From NCBI GenBank assembly GCA_038496675.1, contig CM076669.1, positions 12,096,093 through 12,160,092 on the forward strand: DNA of 64,000 nt, read 5' to 3'. Made by a program: the position numbers and the translations under genes. This DNA comes from Rachycentron canadum (Eukaryota; Chordata; Actinopteri; Carangiformes; Rachycentridae). Below the pieces are notes generated by a model, which saw only the letters and a list, made by a program, of their open reading frames with translations, had not been told where the DNA came from and did not search any database. Positions 13,301 through 25,499 of the stretch are shown here, one piece after another; position 1 is the first letter of the stretch; each line of letters starts with the position of its first letter.

Positions 13301-16300
13301 CAACTTGCAGAGTATTCAGAGTCAATTATAGGACAGTGGGGAGGAAGGGGAGGACTGATGATGAGGCTGCTGATGCAAAGGGACATTTGGATGAGATGGT
13401 TGATTAAACACTAACATGTCATTTTGGTTTAACAAATGATTAGATATGATTTCTGAAGGCAGTCTTTCCCAGTGTAAAAATAATAATATACATAAGACAC
13501 ATCATTCATTATAGCTGATTTGACAGAGCTGTTTAAATTGGACTAATTCAAATTTTGTCAGGTTTAACATTGGTTTCAATGCTATATTTGAGGACCTTCC
13601 ATTCACTACCCCTAATTTCAACTTTAATCACAGGAGAAACCTTTACACTGCTTGTGCCATTACATGTTTAACATTAAAACAGTACTGTTTGTTGTATATA
13701 TTAAAAGTCATTCTTAACTAAATAGGTGATTTAAAATGATACCAAATTACCTTTTGATAACAAAATACTTGCCTCTACGTCACTGTTCAAAATGAGAGCC
13801 CATGTAGAGCAAGTTAAAGATGATTTAAAACTGTCACTTCTACTCTGTAGATCAGTCCTCTTTACACAGCGGTCTGAATGTATGTATAATTTAATTGTTT
13901 AACCTTAATTTCTAAAGCCAATCTAGTGGCTACCAGCAGAATAAAAGAGTCATTTTAAAGTGATAACACTGATCATTGATCCTTTTAGTAACTCTCCTCT
14001 AAATACACACATAAATTTCACCAAGTCGAGATTTGACTTTCCATTCTCCACCAGTAGATGGTGCAGTTGTATAGTCTGTAGTCACCTTCTCTGCTCCTGC
14101 CTGGTCCTGTCCAGCACTGTTCAGTGTGTCAACTGTGGCTCTGGAGAGTCTAAATTATTCAGTTAGCCTGGTTGTGATGGGACAGAGATAAAGAGGAGGG
14201 CAGAGGGTCGGTCTGATAAAGCTAAAGACTAGTTACTGATGCCTGCGTAAGTATACAGGTTTCAAGTTAAAAGTTTCATTCCAAAGTGAAATATAGACCA
14301 CCTGACAAAATAATACCTGTTTTGACAGAGTTATTGAAGTTAATGTTGTGTCATGTAATGGAGAAGATAGGGACTGCAGGGAGTGTAGCATCTGTAGACT
14401 TACAACAAAAGTGTTTCATTATTCTGACAACTCACCCTGCCACTCGTCACAGTCTGACACGGTGCCTCCGTCCCAGCTCTTTACTTCATCTTTGCACCTT
14501 CTGTTACCTGAAGGGTGGACTGGCTTCAGTCGCCATAACAACTAGCTGCCCAATAGGCCTCTGAAACCTGATTCTCCCATATAACTTTTCACTCCACCTG
14601 CTGACAATAATTTACTTGGCTATACCCAGTGGCAGTGGGCTCCATGTGTACATGTTTTTCTGGTGGACTTGGCACAGTCGCCATTCTCAGGTCCTGATAT
14701 GGTATCTAACTTTACAAAAACCCATTACACCAATGACATGAGGATGAGGATGCCCCCATTGTCACTCCTCAGTTGAAGCAGAAAGAACATTCATGTTCTT
14801 TTACCTTGCCAGCTCTTTGATCAGCCGCCACCTAAGTGCATCTCCCCTAAACTGGTACATATGGCTACAGACAACTTCCTGCAGACAAACATTAAAGTGG
14901 AGGGCTGCGGGGGAGGGGGGGGGGTTCAGAGGCATGTGTAAGAAAGATTCATAAAACTCTGAAACTGTAGAAATTGTATTAACAATCAGTTACATTCACA
15001 TTTAAAATTTCAATCTACTGCTTTAAATTAGGTACTGCTCATGTCAAAACACTCACACTTGACATTAAAAGTTTACAAACATACAGTCATCTCTTACTAA
15101 GTTTTTACTAAGTGTGAATTTTTACTTGAACGTTGGATAAAAAAAAAAAAAAAGATTTTTATATCCATCTATTTTATAAGTCTGTCATTTATTTTTACCT
15201 TAAAATAGGCCAAGTTGTAAATAAGGTATTCAGGTTTTCAAAAATAGGGTTCCTGTGGAGCTGTGGCATGTCCCCGTGTGTCCAGCAACAGTGCCCTCGT
15301 CAAAGTGAAGCGACTTATCAGCCACCACTGTTCTATGAGGATTAACACAGACACTGAAGCCTCCCACCCACTTTGATACACACAGACTTCTTATGTTATT
15401 GTTTCCACCCAACACTGAGACAGTCCACCATTAACAATGTGCTGACTAACTACAATATAAGTTTACTCAGGTGTCTGATAGTTCACTGGGCACTGATCAC
15501 AAGGCTTAAGATAGGCTGCTCTCCCTACACATTACCTTGTATGGACAACATCTCCTTAACACACACAGCCCTTCAGAGTCTCTGTTTGAAATCAGTCATC
15601 TATGTTGAATTCTTCCCAGCTCTCTGTCAATTTATCTGACCCTGTGTCCTTCCTCCTTATCTACTGGATCGTTATTCACCTGCTTTACCAATAAAGCCCC
15701 TAAAAACCTGAGTTTTTTTTTTTTAAAAAAACATTCATCAGAGGTCAAAAATTTGTATATGGCTGGATAGGTTAAATAAAATCTATTTTACAGAGGCACT
15801 TTCAGGGGCATTATATTTCAATAGATGGGTCTGGATTGGCTTCCTCTAGACATCCTGCAGGTCAGTCCAGTTGGTAGCAATTGAACTGGAAAGTCTCAAA
15901 TTATCAGTGATCTGGTTTGCCTCAATTCACAAAATAGTTTTTTAGAAGACAAAAATATACAAAAATGATGATACTGCATCTCTGTGGCGGCCACGTTGTC
16001 AACTATTTTTAGTAAGGACCTAAGACCTCTCTTTTACACTTTACCTACAAAACATTACCTACTCTAAAACTGAGGTAAGTGAGTATCAACTTCTATTACC
16101 CATCACTTGTTGGATCCAAAAAGTTGATGTTTGTGTTGTTATGCTTCCTTCCAGACAAAAAAAAAAAAAAAAAAAAATAGATATATAAAGACTACAAGAG
16201 TTACAAATTCATCATCTTTAATTTTACAGTCACAATCATCTTTTCTTTCCAGTGTCTTAAAACCATAAAAAATAAATATACATTATGTTACAAAACATTT

Positions 16301-16494
16301 CCAGTGTCTTGGATCGATAAAAAAACAAGGACATTATTCGGCAGCATTGACTGCATGAGAGCAAAACACTGGGGTTGTACAGTATGTATGGAACAAAGGC
16401 ATTTGGTGAACCAGACTTTATGTTGCCTAATACAAGCTGGTGTCATTTTCAGAGTTATTCATATTAAATGTGAATTTTATATCAGTTCTGCGTT

Positions 16495-16850
16495 AAAGGG
16501 ACTGTTTGCAAGATAAGAGAATATAACACGTCCTCTGAACAGCGCTACTACTTCAGAGCAGACTGAAAACTACAGTGACTGCTTTGGAAAGTGAGGAGCC
16601 TGTCTCCTCACTTTCCAAAGCAGTCACTGTAGTTTTGGGGCTAGCTGGTTAGCATGCTAACTACAGGATATAAAAAGATGTAATGGAGATGAGTTAACAT
16701 TGACGTTACTTTCCATTGCTGGAGACAGCTCTTGGTGAGTAAAGGAATAAAGTTTGATGCCAAACTTGCACTATTTCTAAGTAGCTGTTAATGCTAACAT
16801 TGGCTATGTTGCAATAGCAAAACCTACAGTATGCCCCTCTAAAAATGGTA
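16495..16850. mobile_element. Non-autonomous DNA-transposon-like repeat with perfect hairpin (candidate)
   Basis: It begins TTAAAGGGACTGTTTGC and includes GACTGAAAACTACAG and GGTTAGCATGCTAAC, pieces I associate with abundant teleost non-coding repeats. It holds two perfect 33-base inverted arms (16566-16598 and 16604-16636). Boundaries and family are approximate. Confidence 0.5.
16566..16636. repeat. Perfect inverted repeat, 33-bp arms, 5-nt loop
   Basis: The left arm 16566-16598 is the exact reverse complement of 16604-16636. The loop is CCTGT. Confidence 0.95.
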
Positions 16851-17829
16851 AAAACGTTAAATCTATCTTCAAATTCTGTGCTTTAATTTCCAGTCACAGT
16901 GTCTTTTTTTTTTTTTTAAATGAAACAATGTCTCCAGATGTACGTTATCTCATGACTTTGGTAACCAGGAGTGTGTGTTGCAATAAACAAACAGGCAGGA
17001 TGGACACTGGAAAAGAAGGCTTCATAGTGCTCAACTGAGTTTTCAACAGAGGTGGGATTCCCCTCCATTCCCCATAATGAATGTTCATTTAGGCCCTGCT
17101 GTGTGTGCACGTACTTTGGACAACCACACACAAACATAACAGCCTTACCTCTGTTATGTGTGCATATGTGCCAAAGAGTGTGTTACAATACCTGAAAGCC
17201 CACAACAGGCTGACACAGTATGTGTGTATGAGTGTATGAGTGTGTGTGTGTGTGTGCGCGCATGTGTAAGGCCTCGATCCAGGATGAAGGCACACAGATT
17301 ATTGTTCTCAGTCGATTAAACCAGCATATCAAGTGATTTTTACAATCCCAACGTAACACAGGCAAACGATTTTTTTGTTAAACTTGTCCTTGCTACAGCT
17401 CAAATACAAAATAGATCATTTCTTCTTCACCTTTAACAGTATCTACACATTAATTACACTCTAAATGCACTGCATCGAGAGGCTGGGGTAGCCTTTCTTT
17501 GAGTTAAAAAAAGAAAAAGAAAAGAGCACTTGTGTGTGTGATGGTGCTGTTCTGTATCAACGAGTTGATAGTGTCCAAAAGTCAGTGAGAACAGCTTGCG
17601 TCAGGTTTACGTCTGATGACCTTGAAAGTCCTTGAAATCCTTTTTTACTACAATTGAGACTGTACCAGCATGTATGGGCTCATGTAGAGTGGTCTGGTCT
17701 TTCTCCATGAGAAAGAAGCTGTACGAAAGTCTTGTTCAGCTCTTCTAACTTGCAATGTATTCTTCTTCCTGTGACGTCTCCATTTCATTTAGTGGTTTTG
17801 GCACATATGGCTCCATTTCATCCTCTCTT

Positions 17830-18149
17830 GGTACAGTCCAACACAACATTCCCTTTATTATTTCTCGCATCTTTTCAGGTTCTCTGCTTATTCTCTTGTC
17901 TTAGGCAGTCTTAAAGTCTGCAATTAATACTGCTCTCCGGAAAGAGGGAACACGAGGGGAGGGATGGATGGACAGATCAGGCAGGAGGAACAAAATTTTT
18001 CCCCCATTTCACCAAATCTTCAGCACCCCTCCATCTTCTTTTTTTCTTTTCATTTCATTCCCCTAACTTTTGGCTCTCCTCCCCCAGCAGTTTCAACCCG
18101 CTCGCTCCTCCTCTCACAAGGGCAGGCTGGTCTGGGTTTTCCTAACAGG
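17830..18149 (-). other. celsr1: celsr1 3' untranslated region (candidate extent)
   Basis: Sequence downstream of the stop up to about 20 bases past the first AATAAA that has a GT-rich downstream element. The true 3' end may lie further left, because nothing down to about 16.2 kb rules out a longer untranslated region. Confidence 0.45.
17854..17859 (-). terminator. Candidate celsr1 polyadenylation signal AATAAA
   Basis: AATAAA on the minus strand, about 290 bases after the stop. It is followed by GGGAATGTTGTGTTGG, a GT-rich downstream element. Inference from motif only. Confidence 0.45.
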
Positions 18150-18174
18150 TCAGATCGAAGTCTCATTACTGCCA
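18150..18174 (-). CDS. celsr1: celsr1 visible exon 33: last coding exon, PDZ-ligand terminus
   Basis: A long pyrimidine tract and CTGTAACAG acceptor (18175-18176) precede 25 bases. Joined to GA from the previous exon they read D-G-S-N-E-T-S-I-stop. The last four residues, ETSI, fit a class I PDZ ligand (S/T-x-hydrophobic). Phase and motif agree, although the exon is too short to stand out as an open reading frame. Confidence 0.88.
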
Positions 18175-21100
18175 CTGTTACAGGAAAAGGAGGGAGGGAA
18201 AAAAGAGGGATGGGGGTTGGAGGGGTGGGTGCAGGGAGGAAGGATGCAAGGAAAAAGGAAGGAAGATGAAAACATGCAATTTCAAAATGAATGCAGACAT
18301 GCAGGAAATCATGCAGCATCTAGGCAGGATGATGATATTATTTCATGCTGTGGTTAAAGGAACGTGTTGACATTTTGGGTAGTTTGCTTTCTTGCTTTGG
18401 GTTTGAGAAGAAGACTGAGAACACTTTCATGCCTGTATCCAAACCTGAAGCTAGGATAAGCTAAACTAATCTAATGATCATAGCTTCCTATATAGCAAAC
18501 AGACGCGAGTGGTATCAATCTTCTCTAAATCTCAGCAATCTCAAAATGTAGAACTATTTCTTTATCATCATTATTGTTATTACTGTTATGATACATGCAT
18601 TGTTGGCATAATCAATCAACACAAGTTATTTAGCCATTTAGTTGCTGACATGGTTTTCAGACTGATTGATTGATATTAAATCATTTTTTTAAGTAATTCA
18701 AATTATGACAAGGATGATGCATTTTTCAGTCATTTTAACTACTGATTTAACTTCATTATTATAGATGTTTTTATTAGGACAAAGAAAGAAAGATGTTGAT
18801 TAATAAAACTATTGTCAATATTACATGCATGACATTTTCTCGTTTAACTTACTCTGAGTCAGACTCGTTGCCTCCATTAACCGTCCCTGACTTCAAGTGC
18901 ATGGCCACTCCCCCATTGGTCTCCCGGTAGACGGCCGCTGGCGTGGGCCTGATCTGTGGCCGTGGGGCAACAGGTGGTTTGATGAGGGAGCTGTTGTCGT
19001 GGATGCTGGGGCGATTACCCTCGTTGGAGGCCAGCGAGGGTGGCTGGGACGAAGGGGTCATGATGTTGATGGAGGAAGGGGGCGGGGAAGAGGTGGTGTT
19101 GTTGTTGTTGGGGGGAGGGGAGGTGATGGTGGGGGAGTTGTAGTCGCTCAGCTTCTCCCTCAGACGGTTCTTCATGTTCTTGTCGGTCAGCGGAGGAGGG
19201 TAGCTGATCTTGTTCTTTAAGATACCTGAGTCGGACAAATAGTTCATTCCAAATTAATCAAACAATGTTGATTGATTAATTTGATTTAATTAAATTTAAT
19301 TCTCTTTCTTACCTTTTCTCTGTTCTGGTTGATGGTTGCTGTTGGGTTGGCCAGGGGGCGCTGTATCTTTAGCATTGCTCGGTGTCTGTCTGTCTCTCTC
19401 CTGGAGCATCTCCCTCTCTCTTTCTCCAATATGATTAAGCTTATTTTCTGGGTGTAGCTCCACGTTCACCTTGGTCTCCACCCTCAGTCTCTCTGCCCCC
19501 CCGGGGTCCTCGCTGTCACTGGCTGTGGTGGCCTCTGTTGGCCAGTAAGGCTTCATGTGATTGGGCACTGACTCCACTGATGGGGGAAAAAGACAAGAAA
19601 TTTTAAGCAGCAATAATAAAACCAAATTCCACTTAGATTCTCCTACAGTCTTGTGCAGTTTATCTTGTAGCAGCATTGAAGTACTTGAGTCCAGGACTTG
19701 GTCTTGGCTAGGACTAGTGCACTGATGACATGTGCAATGATTCAGATGCACTGATTGTGCAAGCATTCAGACTCAGGTCTGATTGGGGTCTTTTGTCTTT
19801 TGCCTGACTTGATAGGTGTATTAATATTGTAACATTAATCCATTTGGCTATGCTTTTGAGATTTTTATATGATATAAGAACCAAGCAAATGCACTCAAAA
19901 GCATAAAGATGACAGCGGTCTCCATTGTGTTTAATATAAACCTTTCATATTTGGATGTAGGGACTTGACTCAGACTTGAGGTTTAGTCTCTTGGTAATTT
20001 GGTTTTGTGGTAGTTGTGGTATTTTGTTAGTTGCAGATTTTCTGATTTCTTTATTTTACATTTATGCGTGACTATTATATATATGAGTATATAAATATAT
20101 ACACACACACACAAACACATATATACATATATACAAATAGTATATAATAAGAAGAATCAATTTATTTTTATTAGCAGAATTTTACCCTGGTAGTTGGAGC
20201 TGTTTCTAACTACTTACTTACTAGTTAGAAACTACTTTTGGAGAGTTTAATCTATAAAAATACATGTAATCTTTATATAGATATATACAATACATATTAT
20301 ATTACAAGTTATATACAAGTTTATCATAATGGTATTATGTTTTGTAGTTTATGTGAAACGTAAATATAACTGTCAAAGTAAAGTAGTGGAGTAAAGAAAA
20401 TGCTAGAACTTAAAATACATAAAAACCTAATTAGAAGTGTCTCAAATTGGTGGAAGTTCAGATGGACCATGTATATACCTTTAGGTGTGCTGTGGACAGG
20501 CTGCCTCTCATTGTTCCACTTCGGCTTGACGTCAATATCATCGTCCTCACTGTCGGAGGAGTGGGAGGAGGCATAGGAGGAGCTGTGTTCATCCACCGAC
20601 AGCTCACTGTCTGAGTCAGAGTCTGATGGGAAGAAGGAGTGAAATTAGTAAAGAAAACTAATACCTAATACTGACACATGAAAAGCTTAAGTGAACTCAC
20701 CATCTCCCTTGGTGCCGTTACGGTGGAACAAAGGTCCGTCCAGATCTGTGTGTCCTTTAGCTGTTCCCGAAGAGACACTGGGTTTCTGACCTGACTCCTC
20801 CCTACATTGATAAAGACAGATAAAGCAGGAAGGAGGAGAGAGAGAAGAGAAGGACAGGAAAGTGAGAGACATGGGAGTGGAAAAGTAGAGGTGGAGACAC
20901 AGAGGGGAAGTAGAGCGTCGCTAGAAATTAATTCAAGCCCAAACTTGATGGTTGAGACAACTGATGTAAAATCAAGTATCTCTCATTACAAAAGATTTGT
21001 CTCTGTTGATGACTTCAACAAAGGCTATAACAAATACTAAACTGTGGTTTCGGTGAACTTGTAGCAGGTTAAAGTCAATAAACTGGCTGCTTGATCATCA

Positions 21101-24100
21101 ACAGAAAAACGGCATCTACGGTTGATGGATAAATGGAAGGGACCTTAGAGTTGCAGCAGCTTTTGCTTTTGTCATTTATTCCCTAATTTCATGCATCGTT
21201 GATGACAAAATGAGTAGATTCCTCTCCTCTCTTCTTGCAGCTGTTTATCCCAGGTTGTATTGAGATATTGGCTGGAGGGCAAAAATGCTACTGGAGACTC
21301 TGACCTGTCTGATGGCTGATCTAAGAGGAGCTTCTGGGAGCAGCTGAACACATGCCAACAGCCGCAGGGAAGAGTATGTCTGTATTAGATTCCCCCTTCC
21401 AACAGGTACAGTCCCATCTTCCCCCTTTCTTATGTCTCCTACCCTTCTGTCTCTTGTTTTCTCTATCTATCTCCTGTCTCCTTCTATTTCTCCCTTTTTC
21501 TACCTGCTCTTACTCCGCATGTCTCACAAAGGCAGCATGCCACATTGCTCCCCGCTAGCGTTTTTGCTCTCATTGACCCTAGTGTCAGCTTGCATTACCC
21601 AGATGACAGCTTTATGAGTCGAGGCGTACAGTCAGCCCTAACCTTGGTTCTGTAAAACTCTGTTAAACACCAGGTATATGTAACAACACTCCACTGCAAT
21701 GAAAACATGACTGATACTCACATGCAGGTGAGATTAAGGCAGAGATTTAAAGCATCTCTACCCTGTTACGAATAGTAAAAGAAAGAAATGTTAACCTATA
21801 AGATTTATATAGGACAAATGCTACAAGTTCACAACTGTTAAAATATTGTAGATAGACATTGTAGAGTAGATATTGTTAAGCAGCATTTCTAGCTGTCTAG
21901 CCGTCTAAGCTAGCATGGAGCAGTGGGTATAATGCACACTGCTATCTCAGATACACTTCTAAACTTAACTAAAACAGCTGCAGTTTAATACACATTTGTT
22001 GGGTTTTTTTTTTTTTTAAGAAACCACATATCTGTACATGCTGTGTGCTAACACAACTAATGCAGGGGACATAACGCAATATAAATACATAAAGACTCAA
22101 GTTTCTGTAATTTCATCTCAAATGCAACAATCAATCTTTTCACTGTAATTAATAAAATAATCTATCAAACCAAGTTACTTTAATAAAAATGTTAAGACTT
22201 TGATTTATCAAAAAATGCATTAGTTTAACCAAGCTGTACCTAGTTTTAACAAGAACATGAACACAGTTATCAGTTTCATCTGTGAGTACATACAACACAC
22301 TCCAACAGAACAGTATGGATGAACAATGTGGATGGATCTGCAGTGAGTATCATGTTCCTTTGCCTGGGTATCAGTGAGAGTTGGTGTCTGTATGTCTGTA
22401 TGGGGACATGCGCCGTGTGCTTGCAAAGCTAAGCTTGGTCTTTCATGCAAGCAGAGTTACTGTACAGTGCAGATGCCATGTTGCAGCGTTCCTGTACGAA
22501 AGCAAAGAAACCAATACCCTCAAAATGTAGAGAAACCCAGAAAAGAAACTTATCCCCAGCTTTGGGTAAGGCTTAGAATAAGGATAGGCTGACAGGGTGT
22601 GACTGTCAAGTGTGGGTGTGTGTATAAATTAGAGGCTTGGGGTGTGTTAGCATGGGTGAGACACTTGATGCAACAGCAGACATGCTGGGAGGATAACAAG
22701 AGAGAGGAAATGTTCAAAGATGCTGGTCTAGACAGACAGACACACATCCACATATGTAGACGTACACACACACACACACACACACACGCCATGCAGCAGT
22801 CTAGTAAAAGCAGCCATGCAGTCAGTGACCATGTTGTACCTGAGTGTGTAAGCCAGGTAGCTGCTGCGGCTCTTGGCTGACCTGAGCGTACTGTCCAAGG
22901 AGACAGTGGACTCTCCGATGCCCGAGCGGTACAACGGGCCGTCTTCTGTGTATGTGTTGTTGCAGTTGAGAGAACGCTGGGGATTGAGGTATAAATTATT
23001 AGGTTTTCGCATTTGTTTTGAACAACAGTGAAACTGAAATAGGTTAGCAAACGATAGGACACAACACTGTGTAATATGAGAATATGGGATCATATTTATT
23101 TCTGTCTTTCCACTCACTGTGAGCAAAGACGCCCGAGTGGTGCTGGACTCATCTGGTACACTCTTCTTTCCTGTGAAGATGTTCTTGAGGTTTTTTCTCG
23201 CCTCTTTGTTGAAGACCACATGGAAGAAGAAGATGAAGACTCCCTGTGAAGAAAGGAAGAGACCCATCATATACCATAACAAATATGTATGACACAGGTT
23301 AAATCTGTGTGCAATAAGCCTTAAAACTAATCAAATATTTTTTAGATCTTTATAAAAAATAATGTGTAGAGTTTCTATTGAGAGATATTACAGGTTAAAC
23401 ATAAACACTGTGTTACCTGCAGACAACTGAAGAGAGCAAAAAGGTAGTGGAAAGTCATAACGTCACTGTTGACTGCCATTAGACCAAGCAGCCAGGTGGC
23501 GCTGATGAGTAGCAATAGGAGAAAGGCCATTCGAAGTGCGGGACTGAGAAGTGAAACACACCCATTATCCTGAGATACTCTCACAAGATCAACATTAATT
23601 ATTAAAGAATAGATTAATGTTGAGGATGGTGTGGTCTATGAGGAATCATTACTGTCATGGTGAAACCTACATAGCTCCTGACTTCTCCACAGCCTTCTGC
23701 CTGCGCCCACAGGAAGCCTTTGCAGCCAGGATAAAGATCACAATGTTCACCTGGGGGGGGGGGGGTGTGTGTGTGTGTGAAAGAACGAGAAGTTAGTCTC
23801 ATTAGATTGCACCTTGATACACACAGTTTTATTTGTCTGTAATTGTATGTAGAATGACTGATTAGCCACGTCGTTGCACCGCAGACGCATTTTAAATCAT
23901 CTCACATTTCAGGTGAGTCAGTGGCAGTTGATACTATGAACGTTTTTGGTGTCTGAGCATTCGTTATAATTTATGCACATACCAGGACGACCACAAAGAT
24001 GGGGCCTGCGAAGCTCCAGATGAGTGTGTCATGGACAGAAAGCCAACAGAAATCTGGGTTCCCATATCCTTGGGGGTCAAGACCCACTGCCAGACCTGCA

Positions 24101-25462
24101 CACACACACGCACACATACGCGCGCACACACACACACACAAAACGTCAAGGCAAACACGCACCATTTTTATTTTCTAGTAAATGTTTCTTTCTTTGATGT
24201 TAGTTATAGAAAAAATTATCTATTCATTCTACTATTATTACTATTGTCTTAACATATTGTGGATATCCCCCCTCATTCAATAATCTTCCCACGAGGATCA
24301 CTGCCTCTTCAGAAGTGATGTGTCTCAGCATGAACCTCCCTGATAATCTGCCAACTTCAGTTGCCCTTTTTCTGAGTTTGCATGAGGGTGTGCATGTGTT
24401 TGGTTGCGTGTGTCTCACCGGTGATGATAGCTGGTATGCCCCAGCCCATGGCGTAGTAAAACCGCATGTGGCCATGGTTTATGTTGCGCAGCTCGGTCAG
24501 CATGCGGTAGATATGGAGTCCCTCCACAAACATCCAGGCAAAGGTGCACATGTAGAAGTAATGGAGGAGGATGGCGATGACTGTACACACAAACTGGATA
24601 GAGATAAGATGGAGAGTGAGAAGAGACAGATATCTGTCAGTTTAAGTCTGTTTTTGATTGAGTCCAGATGAAAATTCAAAAAGACAACCTTGTTTTTTTC
24701 CAATCCTGCTACTATTGAACCTTTCTCCTAAATGAGTTCCACATTTCAACAGCGGTAAATCCATCCATCCATGCAATGTCCATACTACATCTGCCTTTCT
24801 ATCCCTTAAAACCTTTTTATGTTTTATTAATTGATGGAAGAAAAATTAAGCGAACAAATTTTGCAAACCATATAATTATTTAAGCCATTTAGTACAAAAA
24901 CAGCAACAAAAAGTCACATCACCAGCCTCTTAAATATGAAGATTCACTGTTTCTTTCTGCTTCATATCACTGTAAATCAAATATAATAATATCCTTGAAT
25001 ATTGGACTGTTTTGCAGACAAAACCTGCAGGATGCTGTGATGGACCTTTTGGACACTTTTCTAGAATTTTATAGACTAAATAACAAATCAAATTTGCCAT
25101 CAAGTAATTATAAGATGAACTGATAATGAAAATAATCAATATTTTCATGTCAAATGGGAGTATACCTCGAACCTTCTCACGACAAACTTCACCAATATAT
25201 GAAATGCAGTAATGATTTAGTCTATCCACACATTCCTGTGCCTCCTTGCCCTCCTATTTCCATGTCTGCTGCTGTTGTAATTGAGGAATGCTTTGTGTCA
25301 GGGAATGTCCCAGCAGTTGAGATACTATATTTTAGATATGCTGTGTATTGCTGTGGAAATCAGAAGTGCAGAGAGAGAGAGTGAGATAGAGACTACATTG
25401 ACAGGGTAATAAATCACTGTGCAGATGGCCCAGGGCGCACACTGACAGCATTCCACAGTTCA

Positions 25463-25499
<37 letters not shown>

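Larger units (their letters stand above)
10300..17829. other. Intergenic interval between celsr1 and gramd4
   Basis: AT-rich, with short random open frames only. It contains a G-run near 14909, poly-A/T tracts, a TG-rich tract near 17240 and the hairpin-bearing repeat at 16495-16850. No coding or RNA gene could be supported. Confidence 0.6.

Noticed and set aside
18897..19220. Gly/Val-rich open frame on the plus strand
   Set aside because: Antisense shadow of the celsr1 tail exon.
18849..19247. Reading the last large tail exon as ending at TAA 18849-18851
   Set aside because: A perfect GTAAGT donor overlaps the stop, and an exon with a matching phase and ETSI terminus follows. Kept only as a possible alternative isoform.
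22550..23062. 170-codon minus-strand open frame overlapping visible exon 28
   Set aside because: Different frame from the phase-consistent chain and includes an AC repeat translation.
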